Positions 18,082 through 27,588 of a DNA stretch of 51,669 nt are shown here, in pieces. The notes beneath the pieces were generated by a model. The model saw nothing but the letters and a program-made list of their open reading frames with translations, was not told the DNA's origin and made no database searches. Each line of letters starts with the position of its first letter. Positions within the stretch are counted from its first letter, which is position 1. Source of the stretch: Limosilactobacillus sp. (GTDB lineage Bacteria; Bacillota; Bacilli; Lactobacillales; Lactobacillaceae); assembly GCF_022651205.1 (NCBI RefSeq), contig NZ_JALCQI010000007.1:1-51669 (forward strand), read 5' to 3'. The position numbers and the translations under genes are program-made.

Positions 18082-18402
18082 TTACTTCAAATCACTCAAA
18101 AAATCTTCTACTTGTTGCTTTGTTTTTCGATCTTTATTAACAAACCGACCAATCTCTTTTCCGTCATTATAAACGACAAAACTTGGAATCCCAAAAACAT
18201 TTAGTTCAGCAGCAAGATCAATGTTCTCATCACGATCGACTTCAATGAACTGATATTCTGAAAAGTCTTGCTCAATTTCAGGCATTGCTGGCTTAATAAA
18301 GTGGCAGTCTGGGCACCAACTAGCATCAAAAAATAGTACATACCGTCCGTTACTGATTTTGGCTAATAGTTGTTCTTCTTGCATTTGTGGCAACTTTTCC
18401 AT
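18082..18402 (-). CDS. thioredoxin family protein (YtpP-like)
   Basis: 106-residue thioredoxin-fold protein with the redox motif WCPDC (usual WCGPC altered to CPDC) and the cis-proline segment FGIPSFVVY. Such YtpP-type proteins are cytosolic thiol reductases. GGAGG precedes the ATG. It has its own extended -10 promoter upstream and is divergent from the small secreted protein gene at 18545. Confidence 0.9.
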   Translation of the reverse strand: MEKLPQMQEEQLLAKISNGRYVLFFDASWCPDCHFIKPAMPEIEQDFSEYQFIEVDRDENIDLAAELNVFGIPSFVVYNDGKEIGRFVNKDRKTKQQVEDFLSDLK

Positions 18403-18433
18403 TTCTTTTGACCTCCATAATAATTTTGAAACA

Positions 18434-18439
18434 ATTATA
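18434..18439 (-). promoter_or_regulatory. extended -10 promoter for the thioredoxin gene
   Basis: On the minus strand TGGTATAAT gives a perfect -10 hexamer with TG extension, about 30 bases ahead of the start codon. The -35 region is poor. Confidence 0.6.
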
Positions 18440-18544
18440 CCATCTCACTCCTTGACCAGTGTCTAATTCGCTTTTTCCACTTCTTAATGTTAGAATTAAA
18501 GTTATCAATTTTGATACTAACTAACAAAGGAAGCAATAAATTAA

Positions 18545-18892
18545 ATGAATGATTCTAATAATTCACTTAACCCATGGTTACTGCCAGTTACTCTCGGTGC
18601 ATCTGGAGTGGTTGGCTTCCTTGCTGGAAAGTTGTTTGGTCAACGACATATTTCAGGTGACCAGATCCTCAAAATGATTCGTGATGATTTTAAGAGTGAG
18701 GGCAAAGTCACAGGCAGTTGGATAAATCAACGCCGAATCCCTTACCAACGCTTTGCGGTTAAAACCGAAGCATACGAAGGCGGCATTACCCGTTTAGAAG
18801 ATGATCAGCCTGTTGACTATCAATTTGTTGCTGACGCTAAAACAGGAAGCCTTCTTTCGTTAAAACGAGTTGAACGATCATTGAATAACTAA
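18545..18892 (+). CDS. predicted small membrane-anchored or secreted protein
   Basis: 115-residue protein with an N-terminal hydrophobic stretch LLPVTLGASGVVGFLAG (about residues 13-29) followed by a soluble domain of about 85 residues. The soluble part resembles the 'predicted small secreted protein' (COG5584) found next to ytpP genes in Firmicutes. A PepSY-like beta structure is plausible but not shown. GGAAG precedes the ATG. It is divergent from the thioredoxin gene and ends at a strong terminator. Confidence 0.8.
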   Translation: MNDSNNSLNPWLLPVTLGASGVVGFLAGKLFGQRHISGDQILKMIRDDFKSEGKVTGSWINQRRIPYQRFAVKTEAYEGGITRLEDDQPVDYQFVADAKTGSLLSLKRVERSLNN

Positions 18893-18915
18893 ATAGAAAA
18901 CTACCAGTTATATAT

Positions 18916-18952
18916 AGAGACCAGGAAGAACAAAATGTCCTCCCTGGTCTCT
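18916..18952 (+). terminator. terminator after the small secreted protein gene
   Basis: AGAGACCAGG / CCTGGTCTCT stem followed by TCTTTT, 24 bases past the stop codon. Confidence 0.85.
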
Positions 18953-18971
18953 TCTTTTATCTTAATAAAAA

Positions 18972-19358
18972 TTACTCCCAGTAATCCTCAAACTTACTCG
19001 AAGCTCCTGTAGAAGCATCAACGTCTTCTGCAGAAAAAGTATTGATCGTAGTTGGTCTTGCAGTTTCCCTTTGAAAATTAAATAACGGCTGCTCATCATT
19101 AATTCGATAATCAATTAACGTTATTAATCCGGAAAAAAACCACGCATCCTCAAAATTAATGTGGTAATTAATCCCGTCTTTCTTTTCCACAATTGCTGCA
19201 TTTATTAGTTTCTTTTCGGGAGTGAAGCCCTGCCAAGGTCCATGACGGACATCCCGTGGCTGGACTGTTTTACCATATAACTTTATTCCATCACCGGTTT
19301 GAAGAGCATATTTATTCTGAAACCACTTGCTGGCATTATCCGTAATAATCAATTTCAT
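18972..19358 (-). CDS. HesB/YneR-like iron-sulfur biosynthesis family protein
   Basis: 128 residues resembling the YneR/HesB-like group (COG4841). It starts MKLIITDNASKWFQNKYALQTGDGIKLYG and has the family's 'GP..G' pattern (HGPWQGFTP). The canonical A-type Fe-S scaffold cysteines are absent, as is usual for this subgroup, so cluster binding is doubtful. It follows trmB after 16 bases and is probably cotranscribed. Confidence 0.8.
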   Translation of the reverse strand: MKLIITDNASKWFQNKYALQTGDGIKLYGKTVQPRDVRHGPWQGFTPEKKLINAAIVEKKDGINYHINFEDAWFFSGLITLIDYRINDEQPLFNFQRETARPTTINTFSAEDVDASTGASSKFEDYWE

Positions 19359-19374
19359 GAAATCATTTCCTTAA

Positions 19375-20031
19375 TTACTGATTATTCATTAACGGCATCG
19401 TTGCGGTTAGCTTGTATATTGGCTGTCCTTTGGCAGCAAACTTATGCTCATACTCAGTCTCAACATTATGTTCATTTTCATCACTGTTATGCAAATCAAG
19501 CCAAATTCCATCAAATTTCATTCCGAAGTTGTTCATACTAACAACAGAAAATTCAAAGAATCCCATATTATCTGTTTTCAGCTCTACTTGCCCTTGCGAC
19601 TGCAAAATCAACTGGTATTCACTTAAAAAGGTATGGTAGGTTAATCGACGCTTGGCATGACGCTTTTTTGGCCATGGATCGGAAAAATTGAGGTATAGTT
19701 TGTCAACCTCACCCGGTTCAAAATACTCCGTTAATTCTTCACCTTCACCACAAATCAACTGTAAATTAGGCAATTTTTCTGGTAAAGCCTTTTTTAAGGC
19801 GATCGCCGCAACGGTCCGTTGAATCTCTAAGCCAATGAAGTTAATCTCTGGATGAGTCTTTGCCATTCCAATGATAAACTGGCCTTTCCCCATTCCAACT
19901 TCAAGGTGTAATGGTTGCTCATTTGGAAATCGTGATTGCCATTTTCCCTTTAACTTTGTTGCATCATCAACCAAGAGTTCTGGGTGAGCAGCCATTAATG
20001 GATCAGCCCACTTTTTATGTTTTACACGCAT
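19375..20031 (-). CDS. trmB: tRNA (guanine-N7-)-methyltransferase
   Basis: 218-residue TrmB that makes m7G46 in tRNA. The SAM motif [15 protein letters not shown], the NFIGLEIQ strand and the substrate motif [16 protein letters not shown] are all intact. ATG at 20031 is favoured over the GTG at 20043 because GAGG lies six bases upstream of the ATG. It follows ecsB directly. Confidence 0.96.
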   Translation of the reverse strand: MRVKHKKWADPLMAAHPELLVDDATKLKGKWQSRFPNEQPLHLEVGMGKGQFIIGMAKTHPEINFIGLEIQRTVAAIALKKALPEKLPNLQLICGEGEELTEYFEPGEVDKLYLNFSDPWPKKRHAKRRLTYHTFLSEYQLILQSQGQVELKTDNMGFFEFSVVSMNNFGMKFDGIWLDLHNSDENEHNVETEYEHKFAAKGQPIYKLTATMPLMNNQ

Positions 20032-20039
20032 ACTATTCC

Positions 20040-21242
20040 TCACTTTGCTAATTTCTTAACGCGACTTTGAAAATAAAATTTGGTTAGCAGATAACTTTCT
20101 CCGATACCTAACACAAGGTTCACAACTAATCGTTGCCAGTTAAGATCACTACCAACACTAGCAATAACAATTAACAGCATCACAACTACTGTAATCTTAT
20201 TCAGTAACTGTTGAAAATCCTTAACCTGTGATTCATGGGCAATTGGATAAATATGAGTAAATACATTTGCTCGGTACTGTTCATAAAATGGAATCATCTG
20301 ACTTGCGACAAGGTAGATAAATAGCATAACAACCACACTATTTAACCAGTCTAACGGGATAAAAAACGCAAACAGCATTCCAACAATTGTTAGGCGAGCT
20401 ACCAGACCACTGATTTCCGTATTCCGAATAAAGCCACGGACGTACAAGTAAGACCATGGGTGGCTTTTGTTTTCTAGTAAGGCTATTACACCGTTTGCCC
20501 ATCTTCGCCGTTTAACGTTTCCCTGTACAGTTGGAACATCAGTGAACAGATTAAAGAACCGATAAATACTGTACATTCGGTCCTGCTCACTCCGAACCGC
20601 CAGCCGCCAATCGATTGCAACCTGTCTATAATAAGCAACCATTGCAATTAACAAAAGCAATGAAACTAATAATCCCCAAAATGGGTTACCAAGCCAGGTA
20701 ACAAGCCAAACGATTGCTGGATTTACCCAGTACTCAGCTAGTGTTCGGTAATGCTGCGCACCCCACCGAATACTAATGGCCTTTCTTGCGGTCCAAAGCC
20801 AAGTTACTTTAGTAAGTAATGCCGTTACAAGGATTAGAACAACATCAATTTCAGTTAATCGTTCTGTAGTTAAGGCAAATGGCAACGCGATCGCTGAAAG
20901 TGCAGTCATCATAACCAAGCCCAAGGTTATACTATAAATGATAGCCTGTTTAAGGTAATGGTTAATTGCAGTCACCTGAGGCAAAAGAAAAATTGGATCA
21001 GGCCGCTTAAGCAGTGTCGCAAGTCGGCCCACTTGAGTAATCAAGATAAACCATAATACCAATAGCCAACGTGACCACCATAGATGGCTATTTAATTGGG
21101 GTAACCATTGCGAATAACCATAAGCTAGTGCGCCAAAGAGGAAGAATAACGCGATTACAAAATGATCATTAAACACTAGTCGCCAGTACTTTAACAACTC
21201 CATAAAGTGCTTTTGACGACGTTGACGAAATAAATTATTCAT
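20040..21242 (-). CDS. ecsB: ABC transporter permease EcsB
   Basis: 400-residue membrane protein with around nine to ten hydrophobic segments (for example [19 protein letters not shown] near residue 30), matching EcsB. The Ecs transporter in B. subtilis influences secretion, intramembrane proteolysis by RasP and competence. ATG 21242 (MNNLF) is chosen because AAGGA lies nine bases upstream; the ATG at 21251 is too close to it. It overlaps ecsA by eight bases. Confidence 0.93.
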   Translation of the reverse strand: MNNLFRQRRQKHFMELLKYWRLVFNDHFVIALFFLFGALAYGYSQWLPQLNSHLWWSRWLLVLWFILITQVGRLATLLKRPDPIFLLPQVTAINHYLKQAIIYSITLGLVMMTALSAIALPFALTTERLTEIDVVLILVTALLTKVTWLWTARKAISIRWGAQHYRTLAEYWVNPAIVWLVTWLGNPFWGLLVSLLLLIAMVAYYRQVAIDWRLAVRSEQDRMYSIYRFFNLFTDVPTVQGNVKRRRWANGVIALLENKSHPWSYLYVRGFIRNTEISGLVARLTIVGMLFAFFIPLDWLNSVVVMLFIYLVASQMIPFYEQYRANVFTHIYPIAHESQVKDFQQLLNKITVVVMLLIVIASVGSDLNWQRLVVNLVLGIGESYLLTKFYFQSRVKKLAK

Positions 21243-21972
21243 TTTGATCATTCCTTGCTAAGCTAAGATAGATATCGTCAAGTGATTCATCTGGTCGATC
21301 AGCCTTTTGACGCAGCTCATCCAATGTTCCGTGTGCTCGGACCTTACCATTAGCCAACAGAACAAAACGGTCACAATAGCGTTGAGCAGTATCAAGAACA
21401 TGAGTTGACATTAAAACGGCCGTCCCCGCCTTCTTCTTCTCTTCAATTAATTCCAACAAATCGTGAACCGCTAGTGGATCAAGACCATAGAACGGTTCGT
21501 CAACGATTAATAACTTAGCATTAGTCATTAATGCACAGCAGATCATTACTTTCTGCTTCATCCCCTTTGAAAAGTTAGCTGGGAACCAATCAAGTTTATT
21601 ATCAAGTCGGAATGTCTTCAATAAATGATTGGCATTCTTCCAAGCCTCCTCATGATCTAGGGAATACGCATTAATTGTTAATTCGATATGTTCCCGGAGA
21701 GTCAATTCATCATATAAGATTGGCGTTTCTGGGACATATGCGATTTGCTTTTTATATTCAACCGGATTTTTCTGGATATTAACACCATTTAAGGTAATTT
21801 CACCAGAAAATGGCCTTAATAACCCGATAACATGGTTGATTGTCGTTGATTTACCAGCACCGTTAAGGCCAATTAATCCAACTAATTCTCCAGGTTCTAC
21901 CTGAAAACTTACATTTTTTAACACTGGAATTTGGGAATACCCGCCTACCAGTTTTTTTACTTCAAGTGCCAT
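21235..21972 (-). CDS. ecsA: ABC transporter ATP-binding protein EcsA
   Basis: 245-residue ATPase. Walker A is GLNGAGKST (about residues 36-44), the signature is NFSKGMKQK, Walker B is LLIVDEPF and the switch is STHVLD. The pair ecsA-ecsB next to divergent hit repeats the B. subtilis hit-ecsAB arrangement. GAGGAAAG precedes the ATG. Confidence 0.95.
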   Translation of the reverse strand: MALEVKKLVGGYSQIPVLKNVSFQVEPGELVGLIGLNGAGKSTTINHVIGLLRPFSGEITLNGVNIQKNPVEYKKQIAYVPETPILYDELTLREHIELTINAYSLDHEEAWKNANHLLKTFRLDNKLDWFPANFSKGMKQKVMICCALMTNAKLLIVDEPFYGLDPLAVHDLLELIEEKKKAGTAVLMSTHVLDTAQRYCDRFVLLANGKVRAHGTLDELRQKADRPDESLDDIYLSLARNDQNE

Positions 21973-22007
21973 TATCTTTCCTCTTTTTATTGACTTATCT
22001 AGCGTTG

Positions 22008-22013
22008 ATTATA
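22008..22013 (-). promoter_or_regulatory. extended -10 promoter for ecsA
   Basis: TGATATAAT on the minus strand, about 35 bases ahead of the ecsA start. The -35 element is weak. This gap also has to hold the divergent hit promoter. Confidence 0.6.
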
Positions 22014-22086
22014 TCATAGGTTACTTATTGACAGCTGTTTTTTGGTATACTTATGGTAATAAGGAATAAAAAAGGAGCGATCACTA

Positions 22087-22524
22087 ATGGATGACTGTAT
22101 TTTTTGTAAAATTGTAAAAGGTGAAATTCCTAGTTATACGGTATATGAGGATGATGTGGTCAAGGCATTTCTTGATATTTCACAAGGAACTCCAGGTCAC
22201 ACCTTAGTAATCCCTAAAAAACACGTCCCTGATCTATTTGCCTACGATGAAGAGTTAGCAGCGGCTGTCTTCTCCCGTCTTCCAAAGATCGCGCGGGCAG
22301 TCAAGGCATCTAACCCAAAGATCAAGGGATTAAACGTCCTTAATAATAACGGTAAAGTTGCTTATCAATCAGTCTTTCACTCACACATTCACTTAATCCC
22401 TCGTTACTCTGATCAGGATGACTTTAAGATGATTTTCAAAGATAATTCGGGTGAATATAATGATGCTAAATATAAAGAAATTCAAGAATCAATCAAAAAG
22501 CAATTTAATAACACCAATAACTAA
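22087..22524 (+). CDS. hit: HIT family hydrolase
   Basis: 145-residue histidine-triad protein. It begins CIFCKIVKGEIPSYTVYEDD and carries the catalytic triad motif HSHIHLIPR (about residues 98-106). HIT enzymes hydrolyse nucleoside phosphoramidates and dinucleoside polyphosphates. AAAGGAG precedes the ATG. It is divergent from ecsA, as in Bacillus. Confidence 0.96.
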   Translation: MDDCIFCKIVKGEIPSYTVYEDDVVKAFLDISQGTPGHTLVIPKKHVPDLFAYDEELAAAVFSRLPKIARAVKASNPKIKGLNVLNNNGKVAYQSVFHSHIHLIPRYSDQDDFKMIFKDNSGEYNDAKYKEIQESIKKQFNNTNN

Positions 22525-22726
22525 CCACTTTCAAGCCAACTGGTCCAACATTAAAGAACTTTGTAACGCACTTCATCAGTTACAAACAAGTGTCCAAGAC
22601 CTACGCAACTCTTCTAAAGAGGTCGAAGAATATATCACCAGTGTAAATAGGCTGGTAAACCAATGGCAGTTTAAGAATCAGCCTCGGCTTGAAAAGATCC
22701 AACAGATTCTTAATAAAATGAATTAA
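22451..22726 (+). CDS. small coiled-coil protein downstream of hit (start uncertain)
   Basis: The frame gives a helical, heptad-like protein with ANWSNIKELCNALHQLQ and VEEYITSVNRLVNQW, occupying the place of yhaH beside hit in Bacillus. I do not recognise a domain of known function. The only ATG starts (22451 to 22463) would overlap hit by about 70 bases and lack a ribosome site. The residues that look conserved begin near ITNHFQANW, at an ATA codon 22517-22519 that overlaps the hit stop, so a non-standard coupled start there is possible. The end before a strong terminator supports a real gene. Confidence 0.6.
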   Translation: MNIMMLNIKKFKNQSKSNLITPITNHFQANWSNIKELCNALHQLQTSVQDLRNSSKEVEEYITSVNRLVNQWQFKNQPRLEKIQQILNKMN

Positions 22727-22737
22727 ATCGATTTGTT

Positions 22738-22784
22738 AAAAGAAGTCCTTCACGCTCGACAATCGAACGTGAAGGACTTCTTTT
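22738..22784. terminator. bidirectional terminator between the hit unit and prsA
   Basis: A 16-17 bp near-perfect stem (AAAAGAAGTCCTTCACG and its complement) flanked by A- and T-runs on either side. It serves the convergent transcripts. Confidence 0.92.
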
Positions 22785-22795
22785 AATTTTAATAA

Positions 22796-23728
22796 TTAAT
22801 TGTTACCTAATGTTGAACCACTATTTGACTTAGTAGTAGTTGCGTTACTGTTTAGGTATTCATCCATAATGTTCTTCAGATCGTTATCCTTAATTGAAAC
22901 GTTCCCCTTCTTCAAAACATTAGAAACAACCTTATGCAAGAACTTGGAGTCATTCATCTTTTCTTGAACAATTTGTGTTCTTAAGTCATTAATGTGCTGA
23001 CTCTTCTTCCCCTTAGCTGGGTGTTCAATCATGTAAATTACAACATAGCCATCATCGGTCTTAACTGGTTCAGTAGTGTAGTCACCAGTCTTCAACTTGA
23101 AGGCAGCCTTTTTATATGCAGAATCAACAGATGTGGAAGTGTTGTCAAATGCAGCAACTTTTCCTCCAGCATTCTTGGTTGAAGCGTCAGTTGACTTTGA
23201 CTTAACTAACTTTTTAAAGGTCTTATATGGATGATCAGAGTTATTTAATTGATCAATAATCTCTTGGGCATCATCCTTACTTCCAACAAGAATTTCAGCG
23301 GTTTGAACTTTTGGCTCGTACTTCTTCCATTGCTTATTAATTTGAGCATTCGTAATGTGGGTGTAGCTTCGAACAGCAGCCTCTAGGCACAAGTTAGACC
23401 GAATCTGTTGTTTTAACTTCTTTTCGGTTAATCCCTGTTGTTGCAATACCGCACTGAATTGTGAACCATACTGGTTTTTGTACATGTTGTATTGGGCATT
23501 AACCTGCTTATCAGAAACCTGCTTACCATATTCTTTTTCCAAGACCTTATCCAAAATCATTTGTTGAAGGACTTGCTTACCATTAGTAGTAGTCTTCATC
23601 TCGTTGTAGTACTCTTCTTGAGTAATCTTACCGCCACTAGTAGTTGCAACGGCCTTGCTTCCACAAGCAGCTAAGGGAAGAACTAAAGTTGCACAGGCAA
23701 TAATGGCAATTAATTTTTTAGACTTCAA
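22796..23728 (-). CDS. prsA: foldase lipoprotein PrsA (peptidyl-prolyl isomerase)
   Basis: 310-residue extracytoplasmic foldase. It has an N-terminal signal peptide with lipobox LAAC, then a SurA-like N region and a parvulin-type rotamase domain (about residues 140-235, with [15 protein letters not shown] and [21 protein letters not shown]). The start is a TTG at 23728 preceded by GAGGAAG at seven bases; upstream in-frame GTG codons lack a ribosome site and would put 20 non-signal residues ahead of the leader. The tail is rich in Thr, Ser and Asn. Confidence 0.93.
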   Translation of the reverse strand: MKSKKLIAIIACATLVLPLAACGSKAVATTSGGKITQEEYYNEMKTTTNGKQVLQQMILDKVLEKEYGKQVSDKQVNAQYNMYKNQYGSQFSAVLQQQGLTEKKLKQQIRSNLCLEAAVRSYTHITNAQINKQWKKYEPKVQTAEILVGSKDDAQEIIDQLNNSDHPYKTFKKLVKSKSTDASTKNAGGKVAAFDNTSTSVDSAYKKAAFKLKTGDYTTEPVKTDDGYVVIYMIEHPAKGKKSQHINDLRTQIVQEKMNDSKFLHKVVSNVLKKGNVSIKDNDLKNIMDEYLNSNATTTKSNSGSTLGNN

Positions 23729-23832
23729 AAAAACACTTCCTCGATTTAATTTAATTTTCTCAAAAATTACCAATCTAATATACCACACTCAAAAAGTGAT
23801 GCGTCCATCGATCCAGAATGTTTAAATGATTT

Positions 23833-26301
23833 TCAAACTTTATTCTTATTTATTTTATCAAGATCAATAACGGTTGCCCCAAGGTCTTTAATCTGATCGT
23901 TAGCAGTAAAGTAAATCACTTGATTTTCACTAGCCAGTCGTTTTAGCAGTTCCAACATTCGACTACGCCGGACATTATCAAAATTAACAAAACCATCATC
24001 AACCATTACAGGTAACTTAATTTGATCACTAATCACTGAAACAAAGCCTAAGCGAAGAGAAATAAATAATTGTTCAGCAGTTCCAAGTGATAGTTCGGGC
24101 ACTTGGAATATCTGCTGTTGCTGATTCAAGACACTTATTCCCTCATCATTGACCATTATTTTTTGGTAACGATCAGCGGTTAGTACCGCAAAGAAGCGTT
24201 CTGCTTGATGGAGGATCTTTGGGTAACGATCCTGAGAAGCAAGTTTTAGGGCTTCGTTGATCCACCGGATAGCAAACCGTTCACTTAACCATTGCTTAGT
24301 CTCATTCCAAATTATTGTCTGTAAATTAACTAATCGCTGGTTTAACTCACTAAATGAACCATCTTGAACCAAGGAATTAATTTGAACATTAAGCTGCGCT
24401 AAGGCAGTCTCAAGTTCAGTTTGTTCTCGTTCATTGACAGCTAGTTGCTGGTGAACTTGTGAAACTCCATCATCCAACGAATGTTTATCATACTGTGCTA
24501 ACTGCTCCCGATCTTTTTCGGTTAGCTGTTGAGCATATGCTTCAGTAGTAACCTTTTTGGTTTGAGCTGTTACCCTTTGTGCTTGAAGTTGCTTAAAGTC
24601 ATCATCAGTTTTAATTTCTAATTGCTGATATTCCCCTTCTTTATCTCCCTGGACAGTCGTTAATTGAGACTTTAATTGGTCGACCCGCTTTTCGGTCCTC
24701 GATAACTCTTGTTCTGCATTTGTCAGTTGTTGTGACTGATCCTGCATTTCAATTAGCCACCGGTTATAGCTATTAATTAGTTCATTAATCGAATTAACCG
24801 TCATTTTTATTGGCAACTGCTGCTCAATCTGGGCTAATTGTTGCTCAAAGTCATTTTTACTCTTAGTAGCTTGTGCTAATTGAATTTTCAAATCATGGTA
24901 ACGGTGAAGATCAGCCTGCATTGTTAACCACTTGTTAGTTGGAAATGCCGTTAGACCGTACTTCTCTCCAAAATCACGCAAAGCTGAGCGATGGTCTTCC
25001 GCTTGCTGTTTTTCCTGTTGTTGCTGCTTAAACCACAATCCACCTGCACCACAAAGGGCAATAATTCCTAAAATCCAGATTAATGGCTGATGGATGATTA
25101 AACCAATTACAAAGAGAACAATTCCAATCCCAGGGATGAAAAGGTTCTGATTATTCTTCTCTTGCGAAGTTGTCTTTAAAAGTTCTTCTAGCTTACTCAA
25201 TGCACGTTCAGAAAGCGGGTCTGGTAATTTAGTATTTCCGTAGCGTTCCGCTAATTGATCAAGTTCCGCTTGCCACGATCTTTGTTGACCCGTCGACTGA
25301 CCATTTGCCTGGATCTGCAAAGCTAATAACTGGTCCTTTAACTGCTGGTAATAAGCCTTTTGCTTCCGATAATTATTTAATTCAGATCTCGAAAACCTTT
25401 TAATTATTGCTTGTTGTTCAAGTAGCTGTTGTTCAAGAGAAGTAATTTGTTTCTGAAGTTCTTGTTCCCGATTTTGGAGCTTTTGAACCTTAATAACTTT
25501 CTCGTCAGACAATTTTACTCCCGCTACCGTCTCTTTTTGGTGACTTTGCCACTGTTCATATACCGGCCACAATCGCTGAAGGCGTTCCATCTGTTCCACT
25601 TGATGTTTCAATTCCGGTTGATTCTGGCGTAGCTGCTTTAGCCTAGACTGCTTTTCAGCTTTTTCCTGAGCAAATCGATGATATTCACCACTCTGTAGTT
25701 GGGCTTGGTTAACTCGTTCACGAAGCTCATCATATTCTTTCAAATGACGGTTCAAACTCAGTTTTCGACCACGTGGCTTATATAGTGAATCAGCAGTTTT
25801 TTCTAGACGGGCAATTTGCTTTAGCCATTCCTGGCTTCCCACTGCCCCTAATCTTTGTAACTGTTGCTCTAGTTGTTCACGATCTAGTTCATCATTCAAA
25901 ATGTTACTCTGGTTGAAACTATAAATTGCCTGATAAAGTTCACGATCCAGTGGCCCAAGCAAAGTGGACAGAAAAGCAGCCTTTTCTTTCTTCCCTTGCT
26001 CGTTAGTAATCGTAACTTTCCCACCATTTTTTCCTTTAACCCGTTTAATAACGTACTGGTGATTATCCGCAATCACGGTCAGCGAGCCACCGTAACTCGC
26101 CCCATCCTTAGGAATATATTGTTGATATTTATTTTTTCCTCGTCCATCCGCGAACCCAAAGAGGACACTCAGAACAAAAGATGCTAGGGTTGTTTTCCCG
26201 GCTTCGTTAGCTCCGTAGACTATTACAGGATTATTAGTAAAGTCAAAATCTTGGTCATGCCACTTACCAAAGCCATCAATATGGATCTTCTTAATTATCA
26301 T
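23833..26301 (-). CDS. yhaN: YhaN-like AAA/SMC-type ATPase with central membrane hairpin
   Basis: 822-residue SbcC/Rad50-like protein. Walker A is GANEAGKTTL (about residues 31-40). Long coiled coils rich in Gln, Glu and Leu flank a hydrophobic pair near residues 385-425 (IPGIGIVLFVIGLIIHQP, WILGIIALCGAGGLWF). The C-terminal ABC signature region is LSLGTAEQLFISLRLGF and Walker B is PVMVDDGFVNFD. The ATG at 26301 follows GGAGGGGG; the 16 extra codons upstream overlap yhaO and lack a ribosome site. The partner nuclease YhaO is just upstream with an 11-base overlap. Confidence 0.88.
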   Translation of the reverse strand: MIIKKIHIDGFGKWHDQDFDFTNNPVIVYGANEAGKTTLASFVLSVLFGFADGRGKNKYQQYIPKDGASYGGSLTVIADNHQYVIKRVKGKNGGKVTITNEQGKKEKAAFLSTLLGPLDRELYQAIYSFNQSNILNDELDREQLEQQLQRLGAVGSQEWLKQIARLEKTADSLYKPRGRKLSLNRHLKEYDELRERVNQAQLQSGEYHRFAQEKAEKQSRLKQLRQNQPELKHQVEQMERLQRLWPVYEQWQSHQKETVAGVKLSDEKVIKVQKLQNREQELQKQITSLEQQLLEQQAIIKRFSRSELNNYRKQKAYYQQLKDQLLALQIQANGQSTGQQRSWQAELDQLAERYGNTKLPDPLSERALSKLEELLKTTSQEKNNQNLFIPGIGIVLFVIGLIIHQPLIWILGIIALCGAGGLWFKQQQQEKQQAEDHRSALRDFGEKYGLTAFPTNKWLTMQADLHRYHDLKIQLAQATKSKNDFEQQLAQIEQQLPIKMTVNSINELINSYNRWLIEMQDQSQQLTNAEQELSRTEKRVDQLKSQLTTVQGDKEGEYQQLEIKTDDDFKQLQAQRVTAQTKKVTTEAYAQQLTEKDREQLAQYDKHSLDDGVSQVHQQLAVNEREQTELETALAQLNVQINSLVQDGSFSELNQRLVNLQTIIWNETKQWLSERFAIRWINEALKLASQDRYPKILHQAERFFAVLTADRYQKIMVNDEGISVLNQQQQIFQVPELSLGTAEQLFISLRLGFVSVISDQIKLPVMVDDGFVNFDNVRRSRMLELLKRLASENQVIYFTANDQIKDLGATVIDLDKINKNKV

Positions 26302-27493
26302 GACGCTCCCCCTCCAATTCTCGACTTGCCTCCTGACGCAGTTCTTCAATTAGTGAAGGTTCAGCAAGCTGTTCAGCAATAAAGTCATACTTGGCTAATT
26401 TCCCTGCAAGATCAATAACAGCGGATTGGGTAAAGGTTTCTTGAGCCGCTTGCTTCCAGTAATCTTGATCTAAATCGGTCATCTTAGGTAGCCCGGTTGG
26501 TTCAATCAGGTTTATTTGGTACGGCCACCACTGCACAGACTTCTCCCCCGCTAGTTGATCTTGCAGTCTTTCCAAGATTGTTCCGTTACCAAGTAACTGC
26601 TTTATTAAGCTGCTAGAATTATCAGTCAAGATTACATTAAATGCGATCATTTTAAAATCATCTGTCACTTTAACCTGATCAATAAGTTCCTTTACCAGTG
26701 ACTCCCCTGATTGGGAATTCTGGGGTTCAACATTAATTTTGCACCACTCAATTGGAGCAACTACCTTAAACTCTGGTACCAGCTTTCCGGAATTACTCTG
26801 AACAAGATAGTACCCATGTTGGCCCTCTTCATTTTTATGACGGCCTTGTGGATCACCAGGATAAACAATTGGCGGGTTATCATTAAGTTGCTGGTGCTTA
26901 TGAATGTGTCCCAAAGCCCAATAATCATAATTCTTTTGAAGCAGTTCAGGAATCGTGAATGGAGCATAGTGATCTTGATCAGGATTATTTTGTGAAAGAG
27001 CACCGTGAAGCATTCCGATCTGCCAATCCGTGTTTTCACGTCCTGGGAAATTATTAATCACCTGTTGATCCAGCCACCGTTTTTCATAGCTAAACCCAGT
27101 AATTGCTACAGTCTGCTTATCAGCAAGAGTAAGTTTCTTTGTCTCAACACTATTTCCAAATACATGAACATTTTTAGGAAATGCATTTTCCTGATCTCTA
27201 ACGACTTGATAATCATGATTTCCGTAGCTTAAATAAACCGGAATTTGATTTTGGTCAAGTCGTTGACACTGACGAACAAAGAAATCCTCAGCCTCAGCAC
27301 TGTGGTGGTCTCGATCATAAATATCACCAACAATTAAGACGAAATCAACTTGCTGCGCAATTGCTGCATCAACAATTCGCTCAAATGCTGTAAAAGTAGA
27401 CTGGTGAACCTGTTGCCAAATTCGTGTCGGCATATCCGATAAGCCACGAAATGGACTATCCAAATGTAAGTCTGCAGTATGAATAAACTTCAT
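26291..27493 (-). CDS. yhaO: YhaO-like DNA repair exonuclease (metallophosphoesterase)
   Basis: 400-residue Mre11/SbcD-like nuclease. Metal ligands are visible in D8-x-H10 (MKFIHTADLHLDS), GDIYDRDHHS, YGNHDY, MLHGALS and LGHIHKHQ. With the following YhaN-like ATPase it forms a Rad50/Mre11-like pair, presumably acting on DNA ends near the membrane. ATG 27493 is chosen because AAGGG and GGAG lie upstream of it, while the GTG at 27502 abuts the same site. Confidence 0.9.
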   Translation of the reverse strand: MKFIHTADLHLDSPFRGLSDMPTRIWQQVHQSTFTAFERIVDAAIAQQVDFVLIVGDIYDRDHHSAEAEDFFVRQCQRLDQNQIPVYLSYGNHDYQVVRDQENAFPKNVHVFGNSVETKKLTLADKQTVAITGFSYEKRWLDQQVINNFPGRENTDWQIGMLHGALSQNNPDQDHYAPFTIPELLQKNYDYWALGHIHKHQQLNDNPPIVYPGDPQGRHKNEEGQHGYYLVQSNSGKLVPEFKVVAPIEWCKINVEPQNSQSGESLVKELIDQVKVTDDFKMIAFNVILTDNSSSLIKQLLGNGTILERLQDQLAGEKSVQWWPYQINLIEPTGLPKMTDLDQDYWKQAAQETFTQSAVIDLAGKLAKYDFIAEQLAEPSLIEELRQEASRELEGERHDN

Positions 27494-27516
27494 ATTCTCC
27501 ACCCTTCAAATACGAA

Positions 27517-27563
27517 AACGGGAAGAGCAATCAGACACGACTGTCATCATCCTTCTTCCCGTT
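27517..27563 (-). terminator. terminator after the YlbF-family gene
   Basis: AACGGGAAGA / TCTTCCCGTT stem just past the stop at 27589. The T-tract after it is short (TTTT), so strength is moderate. Confidence 0.65.
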
Positions 27564-27588
27564 ATCATTTTTATAACTAAATTAACAG

